From positions 1 to 64,000 of the forward strand of contig JAWUZG010000337.1 of NCBI GenBank assembly GCA_036785705.1: a stretch of 64,000 nucleotides of DNA, written 5' to 3'. Numbering within the stretch: position 1 is the stretch's first letter; the number at the start of each line of letters is the position of its first letter. The translations under genes were made by a program, and so were the position numbers. Positions 31,195 through 43,565 of this stretch are shown here, piece after piece. The notes beneath the pieces are model-generated. The model did not search any database. It was given only the letters and a program-made list of their open reading frames with translations, and was not told the origin of the DNA. The DNA is from Acanthornis magna. Lineage: Eukaryota > Chordata > Aves > Passeriformes > Acanthizidae.

Positions 31195-34100
31195 CTTCTT
31201 ACAAGAAGCAGGGATTTTCTAGCACCTCCAAGAACCAAGGAGCTCCTGCCACAACAGAAGTGCAAGAGCAATGGTTGTAGGCTGCTGCTGTGCCAACTCC
31301 GGCAACTGAAGCCATCTCCTCAACTCCAAATAAATTAAGCACTCTCCAGCATCTTCTGTATATTCTACCCCATGCAGTTAGGTCAGGAAGATGACCTAAT
31401 TGCAGGGTGTAGAATAAGTAGAAGCACAAAATGTCCACATTTATGCTTGTAGAAGCAGAGTCCCCCGAAATGGGGAAAAAATCAGATCTTCCAAGCAGAA
31501 AATGAGGATATTTAGCAAAATGCAGCAATGTTCTACAGCAAGTGCAACTCACAGCAGCCATTTCTGCCCATGGCTTTGTGACATTGGCAAGTGGCTGCCA
31601 CGTCACTGCCAGCACAGTGGCCTCCATCTCTTCTCCCTTAGTACAGCTGAAGAGCTGGTTTTAGAGTATGGTAGGAGCTCACTCTCTCTCCTGCAGATAA
31701 CCAAGTGCTCCCTAAAGCACAAGATCTGATATGGAGGCACAAGTGGTATTTACTCCAAACCTCATTTCAGGCTCATTTAAGATTGATCTGCAGTACAAAT
31801 GACAAAGTATTTGTCATATATAAATTTGCTAAAATGAAATAAAGTAAATGGCACACAAAATCTCATGTAATCCCCTGGTTAATCAAAACTGCTAAAGGGC
31901 TTAAATACTTAAAGTATTACAGCTCCAACTTGAAAATCATCTTTTTTCATGTTTGTTACTTATTTTTGTGCATGGCTAAGATGAGTAAAATCTCGAACCA
32001 GAGGGATAACTACTCCCAAACACGCAGGCATTTGGATCCAGATCTGAACTTTGTGGTTGGCCTTGCCTCCCACTGGCTGAAGCCCAAACCTCCATTACCA
32101 AGCACCCCAAACTGTGATACTGATGAGAACACATGTGGGAAACTTTGCTCTTACGCACATATAACTCCAAAGTTGTCACCACTTCCCTCTCCACAGCCTT
32201 GGCTGTGAATGAAGCCCAGTGGTGCCGCAGTTCATTCTTCCTCCTCTTTATATTCATATTTTCTCCCCACTTTGAAATATATTTTCATACAATGCCAACT
32301 GGAAGCCCTCAAAGCTGGAATGCTTGCTGTCACTTAGACTATGCAAGGGAGGCAAATTTTATTGGAAACATTCCTTCCTTTCCTTTTAAGTTTTGCTGCT
32401 CCCACGCTGTTGTTGGCAGCTTTAGATCCATATCAGAAGAAAAGCATGTAAAATGCATGCAGTTAGGCAGTGGTCCTCTAAGGCACTTCATGTGCACAAA
32501 TATCTGCAGCTGTGCACTGCTTCTGATCTGCAGGAGACTTCATATGGGCACTGAGATCAGCACACATCAAATCCCTGTTATTAAACACATGTGTCTTTAA
32601 AGCAATGAGCCTTAATTCCTGTTAAGAGAGTCCAATAAGAAGAAGAAAAATAAATTATATTTGCCCCTAGCAGAAGGGAAATGACAATCTCATTCTCTCT
32701 GTTCAGGTCATACCAGCCCGGAAATGCAAGAACATAAAAGACTAATAAGGCTTATAGTGAGATGTCTTAAAAATCCTGAAGTACACTTAGCATTCAAATA
32801 ATATTTACAGTTTTTTCCTCTCTATATATAGCCAGATGTCTGTTATGACTTAACACTCTTGGTAGGCAGCAAGAACAGTCAGCTAAAAGCCAAAACTAAG
32901 TGCATTCAGATTCCTACCTGATGTATATTTTTAACCATGAAGATGAGAAGCTGGGAACAAATTAACAGGCAAGGTATTAATCTCAAAGCACATTTATATT
33001 GAGTTTAACTGTCTTACTGAAAGTAATCCTTATAAACTAAGGAGCACAGAGCATAACAAAGGAGAAGCTAAGTGATAATTGAGGAGTTGCTATATGCAAG
33101 TGAGACTAGCTGACGCAAAAGTCCACTTTGGCTTCATGCCCTGAAATCATATGCTGCAAATGAAGTAAAAACAAGAAGGAGATTGATGGAAAAGCCAATG
33201 AATAGTAACACTTCCTTGCAATTATTATTTTTCTTTCTTATATATGAATTGAGATATAACTCCATGCTGACCTTTGAAATACATGCCTAAAAAGTACAGC
33301 ATTTTAGCCCTGAGTTTAGGAAATGTAATGTAAGATGAGAGACTTAGGAAGGCATACAGCAATAATTCGCAGGAAATACTGCACTTCTGTCATGTAATTT
33401 TACAACCAACATAAATTCATATGGGTACATATTTCAGCTGGCTTCTAGAGAGCTACCCATCAGTACAAATCCCCACCGAATGGAGCAGCCATACACCTCA
33501 AAAGATATTGGCATTAGTAGAACCATATCTTGCAGCCTTGCTCATGCAGAAATTCCTACCAACACCTTGAGAAATGTTACTGGTACAAAAAATTTAGGAC
33601 ACAACAGAAAAGCTGGCAATATGCTGAACAGAGGCCTCTTTCTTTTTCTAGACTCTGCTTGCCAGGTTACTGATAAAATCAAATCTTTATACATGGTTGT
33701 GTTTCTGCCCTGCTTTTGAGATTTGCACTCTATGTGCAAATCTATATTTGGGCCTTTATCCATGGCTGTGCACAAGGTGTTTCAGGACATCTCTCCAGCC
33801 TGAGCACAAGCCCTAGAGGATCCAGTGGTACTGATGGGCACAGCAACTCACAAAAGACTCACAGCTATCATCTACAAGGAATATTCAATGATATGCATAG
33901 AACAGGTTGGTGATTCCTACCCTAGCACCCTTGTGTTTCTAGTGAATATATAGATCCAACAGGACACACACCCTGGCAAAAGTTTAGATATTTCTGATTT
34001 TACTTACAGAAGGACAAAGTCTTGGTGGGTACATTTAGCAGGGAAATAAAAGAATTGCTGCTTTTTAAGTCTTTTAATACTGGATTTTTAAATAATTCAT

Positions 34101-36009
34101 TCTACATGTATAATATGTAATTGAATTATCCTAGGCAACAATCAGCTAGAAAAGGCTGGAGATTTTTTAGGGTTATTTTTGCTTTACTTCCCAGTGTAGT
34201 ATAATCTTAAATTGCAGATATGGGTATCTGACATTATACTATGCCAAGAAAAACCCTTCACACTTCCATTTATTTTTTCTACTCAGCAGATGGCCATTTA
34301 GTGGATGCAAGCTTCTGCACTGAGGTGTATAAGAGCTGCTCTTATAACCTTTATCTTTGGAGTGAGGTAGGCTTGGTACCTTTTAGTTACTTTCCTTCAG
34401 TGTGAGCCTGCCACTGAGATTTGTTTTCTTGTCCTTGCTGTGAAATTATGAGTCTTGGTTGTGTTTGTTTCAAAAATACTGCAATTGATAATATATACAA
34501 AGTTCTCCTTGCAAGGCAGTCCCTAACCAATTCACAGGTAATATAAGTCTCTTTCCTAAAGCTGATGTCAGGAATACTTTGTCACTTGAAGTGAGGCAGA
34601 AACAAGCTTCAAATTCACATTGATCACCCCCTCTCCAAAACACTGACATTTCAATTCCTATATCCCTCTGCTGCACAACTGATAGGCCTGGGCAATTCAT
34701 TCTTGTTTTCCTGCATTCCCAATCTGCCCTTACCAGCTGTCCTTACACTGAAAACCAACTCGTGTTTGCAACTGGATGCGTAAAATATGACTTAAAAAAA
34801 CATACCAGTAACAGTGAAGATGTGAATATGAAAATACTAAATGCCAGACTGTTGTTGACTTTGATATTTCATGTTTGATGAACAAACTGGGATTCCCAAG
34901 TTGAGGAAGTGGTAATTAGCATGGTGGCTGCCTCAAGTACACATCCATCCCTGTGAACAGGATAGTCCTGATATCTGTTAAGAGGTGGTAATAGACTGCA
35001 TTCTTCATCCTTCTAACACCTAAAGCCTTATTGTGAAGGTAACACACATGCAACTTGTGATAAACCTGCAAACCCCAAAGTCCTCTTAGTGGCATCAGCC
35101 CTGTTCATATCAAATGAGCATTTATTTTCCTTAAATTCAGAAATCATGTGATGACTCATCAAGTATTGGCAAAGCTCTCTGCAGGCAATAAGAGAGTGGT
35201 GAGTAGAACAGAGACTTAGTGGATGTGTTGAAAATGCCACAAAGAACAATGTGTAACCAATGTTATTTGGCATATATGCCCATATTTTATAGTACAAGGT
35301 GTTAGTAGCTGTCTGTCAAGGAATAAAAATATAACAATAGTCATGATGTCTTGTACCACTCCTCTACCTTCTCATAAAGCATAAATACTCAGCTTTTACC
35401 TCCATGTTTAAGAATCGGTGATATTACAGTAATATTTAGAACTTCTTTACCTTAAGCAGTAAAAATAACTTCACTGAGGAATTATGAATTCAACTTCAAT
35501 GGCCAAATTAAGGATTTGGTTTCAGCTCAACATTTTCTTGGGACCTGCTTATTCAGTAATTATATTCACAAAACAAAACAAAACAAAAACCCCCAGGACT
35601 TCTTAATTTTACTGAACTTTTACAGTTCCTCCCAGTCTTTCCTATGAGTTTTTTAATCAGTGGAGTCATTAAACTGAAGGAATTCTGCATTTGTCTGCAC
35701 AGTAAAGATCGGATTGTGATCACATACTTCTTTTACTATGAATTTTTCAATCTTTAGACAAGGACTAGGGAAAAAGGATAGAGCAGTTAAATAAGAAAGA
35801 AAAGTAAGAAAAATATAAACCCAAGCATTTAGTCTTAATTCAGATTATTTTCTGATGTACCTTTTTATACAAAATTCATCATAATTCACTCTTTTTCCTT
35901 GGTCTTGCTGAAAAATATGTTAAGAAAAATTGCGTCTGCCTTGTCTGAGAGAGCTGGTGCATATTCAAAAAATCTATGGGTCAGTGAAAATGGAGTTTTA
36001 TGATAGAAC
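31195..36009. other. AT-rich intergenic DNA, nothing recognised
   Basis: About 4.8 kb with only ORFs under 160 codons, none with a domain or splice pattern. A short (CAAAA)n run occurs near 35570-35588. Confidence 0.45.
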
Positions 36010-36056
36010 ACAAAATACAGTATAAAAAAGTATACAAAATACAGTATAAAAAGTAT
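36010..36056 (+). repeat. 24-bp tandem duplication, A/T-rich
   Basis: Unit acaaaatacagtataaaa plus agtat, twice (24 and 23 bp, differing by one A), followed by a third partial start acaaaat. Likely replication slippage. Confidence 0.9.
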
Positions 36057-39000
36057 ACAAAATGTAATAAAATAAGAGGAAGCAAAACTTGCTACAAGCA
36101 AATTTCATCATTTCATACTGTGGTGCATCTGCATAAAACAGCAGCTGGAACTGCTCTGCAGCCTTTATAACCTTCTGTTCGTGGTTCTCAACACACGGAG
36201 TTACTGGCGTTGTATGTGCACAGAAACTGCCACACCATTATCACACAGGAAAGCGAACACATTATTATTTTCTCCCTTTTCTCCCATCCCTAGCTAATGT
36301 CTCATCATAACAACCTCATCAGCTATCACCGATAATCTGCCCTACCTCTTATCTTCATCTCAAATGCAACTCAAAAAATGACTCTAAGGTAATAACCATG
36401 GCCAGCCTGGCTGTGAGCTGAAGGCAGACAGGGAACTGCGAAAAGCAGCACGTGCAAAAGGCTGACCTTCAAAACAGCCATTTGCAAAACGTATGTGCTG
36501 CCATAAAATAACATTAAGTAACCTTTCCTGTGCTGCTGCTCTCAGTTTCACACCGAGGCTGATCAACACTGCCCTGCAGCACCCACACACTCATGAAGGT
36601 TCCTGGTTTAAAGTCATTTAGCCTAATAATACCACTAGCTTGAAAATAGCCTAGTGTACCCCACAGAGGTGGCAACAAAGCAAAAGCCAAGCCAGGCCAG
36701 ACAGCCCAAAGTGTCCCCCCCCAGCAGATGACCCCACTGGCTGCCTGGGACAGGCACGACCCCCACCTGCAGAAACCCTCAAAGACAGAAGCACTTTCTG
36801 GGCCAACCAGCTAGACCGTACAAAATGAAGTTGATGTGGTGAATTCAGTGAATTTGGTACTTCTGTGAAAGGAGTCAGTTTTCCCTCCACCCTGCCCATC
36901 TATAACTTTGTGGGGAAGAGATTTTGATTTATAAGTTTTGTTTCATAAATAATGGCCTATGCCCATGAGACATCATGGGGCTCGCCATAACTGCCCTGGT
37001 GCCAAGGGATTCTTTTCCTAATATATACCTGAATATTAGACTGCAGGGCCCTGCATTCCCTCAACTTGCAGAAAACACTCAGCAATATTATCCAGACCAA
37101 AGAAGCTTGGGTACACAGCACGGCTTCAGCTGGAACTCTACTCCATTCACCCACAGTGGGCTAACGACTGCAGCTCAGAGCATGAGGAGCACACAATAAA
37201 AAAAGAGTTTGAAGACAACTTTTTTCCTCCACACCACTCATTTACTCTCCCTGGTGTTGCTCAGGCCTCACAGCTCCCCAGTTCACAGCAGGAACTTCAA
37301 CCCAGTGTGTTATGACAGGCATATTCCAGTGGCTAAGGCAGCCCCACTGGCAGTCTTATTCACAAACTCCTTCCAGCATTTCAAAAATTAAAAATAAGCT
37401 GATTTGCCATGCATGTGAGATACTTCTTCCACACACAAGTCCACCTGCAAACATAAATTTTAAATGTTCCTTTCTCCATTACTTATTCCCTCCATACTTT
37501 GTGCTTATACATTGTGGAGCACAGAATGATCTGTTGTTCATTTAAGAGCTTAAAAATCCATACCAGTTTCCCCGAACTAAAGCCAACACACTGCTTTACT
37601 CAAGCGAGATCTACTCCACAAAACACAATTACCCAGCAATTGACTACACATCAATGGGACAGCACATGATTAGACAACAGTGGGGAATCCTAATGATCCC
37701 CTGTGAGAATTAGGGGAGTGCAAGCCTCTCATTTTCTGCTCCATGATGTGTAGATGAAAAGCGCACTGGAAAGAATACAAAATGAACGGCAGTATTTCTG
37801 TGCACATCCTAACTTCATTCCCATGGGAATGTGGAAATCTAACAAGACCATGATTATCACATGGAAGACAAAAAAACCACTGACCATAATGTCTTATTTA
37901 AAAGCACAATGACTTGTCCACATCTTTAGCCCTGATGTTTTCAAAGTGGCTCTTAGACACACATACTCAACTCCAAAGTATTTGGGAGCTCGCCAACATC
38001 CACAGGTAGGTGGCAGATCCACTGTGCCACAGCTCTAGGGAAACTTCACCTGACTCTGAGTGGAGGATTACTCCTCTGACAGAGCACTGCAGTGGAATTA
38101 ATACAGCTCTCCCAAGGCCAGACATAGTGCAACAGCGTGCTGCAAGGACGCTGACCAATATTTATTTGTTTATTCCATTCCCCATCACATGGGTAGGGGA
38201 GAGTTTGAACCATGCATATGGGTTTCTCTAATCTTCTGAAGAAGAAAATAATTTCAAAATGAGCTATAAACCATGATTTCACACTCTATTCACTTCAACC
38301 CAGGATATATTAACATCCCAAGAGAGATGTGAATGTTACCAAAGGCTGTCAAATTAACAGAAATACATTGACAAAAAGGATTAGGCTATGTTAGTGCAGC
38401 ATTAATGGTGCTAAGTGATGGAAAAGCATGGCCTAGCTTACAGCAAAATTCCTTTTTTCCTGTTCACAAAAAGAAATGCAACTTCTGTCACCTGATTTTT
38501 GTCCTTGCTTGATTTGTTTGACATATTTTAAAGGGATTCTGTGGCTTTCTCTTTCATGGTTCTTTCACAATCAGTACTTTACAAGGTTTGACACATAAAA
38601 ACTCCTCAACAGAGCTGATCAAATTGCTTCGCAGTTTTAGGAAATTTAGTGATGCATACGCTACAATACAAATTCAGCAATTATACAGGGAAATTAGGGC
38701 AGCAATGTCCAGCATGTGTAATTTTAGCAAATACCTCCTGTCTGGTGTGTACTATCTTCCAGTAACTGGATTTTTGACTGCTTTAGGTCTCCTGTGTCAC
38801 ACAGTAAAAAAACAATGTTTCCCTTGTTCCCTGGGCAGACAATTTTGTGGAGCACATGCCAACATTATCAATGGGATTTGCCATACTAGATTAACCTCAT
38901 CGTTCACCTTGTCCAGGACCAAGTGACTAATGTTATCCATATGGTATTTTCAAATATTACTTATTTTGCCACTCTCAGTAAGCCTAGTTTGATTTCCTTT

Positions 39001-41015
39001 CTTGGCAACAGATGTGCATTGAACAGGGCTCTCAGTGAGCAATAGCTCTCTAAAATGTAGCTCAGTTTTCTCTTGTTAACTTCATCCTCTCCCAAAGCAT
39101 TCTTATCCCACTGCTCAATTGCTGTGCAATTAGTAAGCTTCCTTCTTTCTTTAGTTTTTCCTATCAATACAGTTCAGTAGAAAGCAGTATGTTTTGAAGA
39201 CTGTTTGAAAGAATTAGATGGCTGATTTAGCCTGAAACTTATTTATTGTCATGTTTGGTGATGATCAACACTGAAGAAGTGACAGTAAGGTACTTTTTAC
39301 ACTGCTCTAAGCTATAGTCAGCAAGGGACTGGGAGAGAAATTACTGGAACATTTCTATCTTCCCAGCATGCACAAATATCTACTGTTGTTGCAAGCATCT
39401 GAGACCTGCAGGTCTGGCTCAAAGCTGTCTCTCCTTCCACTGCTCTGATTCTGTGCCGAAATATCTCAGGTAGTCAGAAGAATCTGACAGCACATCTATC
39501 TTCCTGTTATTTATACTCACCAGTGTAGTACTTGAGCAGTTAATGATAACACGCAGTGTACCAACACCAATGTCCTTTGGCAAACATCACTTAGGACACT
39601 TCTTTTGCAAGCTGTACACATGTAAAGTGAATATTTCTCTTCTACTTGAGGAAGTAATAAAGCCTTGGAGTCAGAGACATTAAATTTACTCATCTATTGG
39701 GAGAGTTAGAAGATGAAATACAAAGGCTGCTATGCTGTATTTTGGATGACCTTAGTTCTAAAGCACCCATGACTATGTGATGTTGTTTGCTCCCTGTCTC
39801 AAGTCATTCCCTGTACATTCAATTAGCAAAAATAATTGCTTCATCACAAACTGAATAAAAATGCCAAGACCCATTTAGAGACAACAGCAATCATTAAAAA
39901 AAACCCATCTGCAGGAGAGCTGAAGGCATTTCAAATACGCATATGAGATTTAAAAATAGAAGAACACTTCAGAGTGTTCCAACTGCAGACAAAATCCTGT
40001 TTAATTTCAAAGGTGGCAGGGTTACTAATGCATCAGCTACTTCAAAGACAACAAAATAAATTGCTTTTTTAAAACACTGGCAGTTCCTTCCAACATGATG
40101 GGAAATGCATAAGATTTACCAAATATGAAATGTAATGTGCACAGGTTGCTCAAAAGATGCCTTAATTTGCATGAGGGAGCATTACAAAAGGCATAACTTC
40201 TCATCACAGTTAGGCTTAGCTTTGGAAATTGCTGTTCAGTCGTGAACCTCAAATAGTCAACCCACAAGGCCATCTCTCCATTTTATTCCATAATGCTGGA
40301 AAAATAAAGTGTTGTTTATATAGCTGGAAGGCTTTGCTCTATTATAAAACACAACAGGAGAGTAATTTATTTAATATCATTATTTAGCATGTGCATGACC
40401 ATAGATAAATAGCAATCCACTGAAGAATTTAAGGCCTCCCCTGAAATATTTTTACAATCCTCTCAAAACCAATGAACTTTTGACTCGGGACTGGGTTTTG
40501 TTTTCAACAATTATTTTTCCTAAATCTATTAGCAAGCTCTTATTAACCTTTGCACTAAATGCAATTAAAAACACAATACCATGCACACAGGAAGGGCATA
40601 TGCCTGGGTACTGGGATCCTCATTCTCAAGCTGAGATGGCAAAAGTTGTTCCTCCACGTTGAGTTTTACTGGCTCCATACAGCAACTCGCCAATGAAGTT
40701 GCCAAATAAAATATGAAAAGCTATGTTTGGTTTATGGTTGAAAAGTCTTCCTTGCATTTAGGAGCTCATATAAACACAACACCGCATGGATAACAAAGTC
40801 TGAGCCCCTAGGCTTCTAAGGCGTGCTGTGCTGTGTCCTTTGGATGATATTATCTCGATGGATCATATTGTCACCTGAAGTCTACCCATTTTAATGAAAT
40901 TATAGTTTACTCTATGGATCAGGTGATCTTTTAAGATGCTTTCAGAAGATGAGCATAAGGAAATATATAATGAAAACATTCAAGTTTATCAACAAAAACC
41001 TGAAGCCTGTGTTTC

Positions 41016-41016
<1 letters not shown>
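36057..41016. other. AT-rich intergenic DNA, nothing recognised
   Basis: Only short ORFs. No transposon ends, RNA gene or exon pattern recognised. Confidence 0.45.

Positions 41017-41056
<40 letters not shown>
41017..41056 (+). repeat. Pure A40 homopolymer
   Basis: Forty uninterrupted A. It could be a poly(A) tail of a retrocopy, but there is no AATAAA in the 40 bp upstream, no recognised source sequence, and I did not find flanking target duplications. Confidence 0.95.
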
Positions 41057-41061
<5 letters not shown>

Positions 41062-43447
41062 GAGAGGAAGCTGAGAAACTGGAGGAAACCAGAGAAACAC
41101 ATAATTGTTTGCAAATAGTGGCTGGGTAAATAAATTCAGGCACAGGCTTGGTACACACTATGTGATAGGGGAACAGTTCCCTGCCAAGTCTGAATTTTCA
41201 TCAGGACACGCACATCTCCATCTGTTGCAGAGCCAAAACAAGAATTCAAGCTCGACAACTGCTTTGAAATTGAGAGGAACTGCTACCAGGACATTGAGCG
41301 ATAGTGTAAACCATGTAAAAGAATTATTCTTAATGATTAGTGTTTTATATATGATGGCTATTGATCCAGTTACTGGATGTGTTTTACAGGGAATGGAAGT
41401 ACTCCGGGGGAAAAAAAAGAAGATAATAGTGAGTAATAAATGGAACTTTTAAGTTTTTTTCTACCACTTGCATATGTATGTATAGATATATGGTATAATA
41501 CTTAAATCAGTGTCTCCAGGTTCTGCCAAACAAAAGAAATGTCAAAGTAGTAATATCATACTTTTCCTATTAATAAAACAAGAGGATACTATCACCTTTC
41601 AGGAGTGGGAAGGCCTCATCATATTCTGCCTTCCTCTCCAAATTCATTGAACAGTAAATATTTCAAAGGGCTCAATCTTGTTCATTCACTCCTTTTTTTT
41701 GTGCAGCTTTGTATAGCTCCTTTGAAGCAGCAGTCCTCAAAGGATCAGACACTGAGTTTTCTAATCCTGTTTCAACTTCTCAGCAAGACTTCTGAGTTAT
41801 GTTAAAGATTAGGCAACATTTTTTCTGTGCTGAGGCCTTCTAGGCATCTGAACAAGGAATGAGCCCCCCAAATACGCTAAACAAAGGTGACATTGCTGTT
41901 AGCCATAAAACTCCTTAAAGGAGATAATTTCTATTAACAAGAAAAAAACCAAACTAACAAACAAACAAAAAAAAACCCAACCCCCCCAACAACAAAAAAC
42001 CCCCCAAAACAAAAAAAACAACAAAAAAACCCCCGCACCAAAAAACAAAACAAACAAACTGTTATTTAAACCAGCCCTTATCATGCCATCTGAATCAAAA
42101 AACATATGTACATAACAAACTTCTACAATCAAGTAAATAGGAAACAACTGGGATTTTAGCAATTGTGCCATATATGAAAAATGTTCAAAAAAGGGTCAAA
42201 GTGCGATCCACTGGGGGATGGAAAGCCAAATGTTCCTGCAAACTCCTTCCTTAAAATGCTGTTATGTTTAGCAAAGGTTGTAAACAGCCCACTCTCAGGT
42301 ATAAAGTATGGGGTGTGAATCCTACCACAACAACCCTACAGGCAAGTATTTTCTGTAAATACGTCCTATTCCAGGCAATTTTGAGCACATGTGGACATGG
42401 GTGGATGTGTGTGTGTATATTTGTGTGTGTGTGTATGTGTGTGTGCCTGGGCACATTGGTGAGAATAAGATCACAATGTTATGAACCACCACATCTCACA
42501 AGTTCAGAATTTCAAATTTCAGCTGCACTGACAGTGTTTCTTAGTTAAATTATTCTTTATCAATTTCTGTGAAATATTTGGTGACACACAGGATGGAGAT
42601 TTTTTTTTTTCTGAAATTAAGTAGAATGACTCCTGCGTAGCTGTTTGGGTTACTAACATCATGCAAATATGGCAAATTTCTTCTCTAAACATATTCCCTC
42701 TCACCCCTCCTGTAGCTGAGGGATTTTACAGGGGAACTGACAACTCAGGCTGCTGAGTTCATACCCACACAAAGGCTCCTGCCCAGAAGGTGTCAGGATG
42801 GGACTGTAACAATAAAGGTAAGCTCCAAGGTAAAAGATATGCTGCTGACCTCTAAGTGTTCCTTTGAGATGTGGGGCCATATGGAGCTCACAGGAGGGAT
42901 GTGTGCTGGCACCAGGGGAGATTCTGTCCTAGCAGTAAATGCAGAAGGCATGCTGCCAGCCACCTTCCCTTCATACAGTCAGAAAAGGGGCACAGAGGGG
43001 ACCTTTCTCTCAGCCAAAGAGGTCCGAGATGAGATCAAACCCTTCAACAGAACTGTAACAGGAGAAAATGTTGCACGTGTACACACTAGTGGCACATTTC
43101 AAAGTCGAAGAGACACAAGTGAGTATCCTTCTGATATCCAAGTGAGTATGCCCTTCTCCTTTGGATGCGAGTATGAAGTCATTCTGTGAATGGCTTCAGT
43201 GTGCAAAGACATGACATGAACAAAAGCTGAAGCACAGCCCCTGCCAAGTCCAGCATTGCTCCCAAAACATCAACAGTGACACACAGAACTCAACTCCAAC
43301 TGGTGCTTCAGGCAGCTGCCCTGCCAGCCACTCAGACAGGGAGATGAAGAAACCTTGAGTTTTTCTGTCTGGCCTCCAGGGAAGTGAGCAGTCATAATCT
43401 GAAATGTGAGAACATTCCTTTCCGTTGTAAGAATTCCACTGTGACAG
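41057..43447. other. Intergenic DNA with low-complexity tracts
   Basis: Holds an A/C-only tract at 41942-42058 (like 6945-7152) and a GT-rich microsatellite at about 42406-42446. A 116-codon ORF at 42839-43189 has no recognisable features. Confidence 0.5.
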
Positions 43448-43565
43448 TTTGTTTTTTTTTTTGTTTTGGGTTTTTTTGTTTGTTTGTTTGTTTGTTGTTG
43501 TTTTTGTTTGTTTGCTTGTTTGTTTGTTTGGATTTTTTGTGTGGTTTCTTGTTTGTTTTTTTTTT
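43448..43565 (-). repeat. T/G-only low-complexity tract
   Basis: About 118 bp in which the plus strand is nearly all T and G, with (GTTT)n words. It is the complement-strand counterpart of the A/C tracts at 6945 and 41942. Confidence 0.9.

Noticed and set aside
42839..43189. 116-codon ORF
   Set aside because: No domain, signal or conserved context; length is within chance for this amount of sequence.
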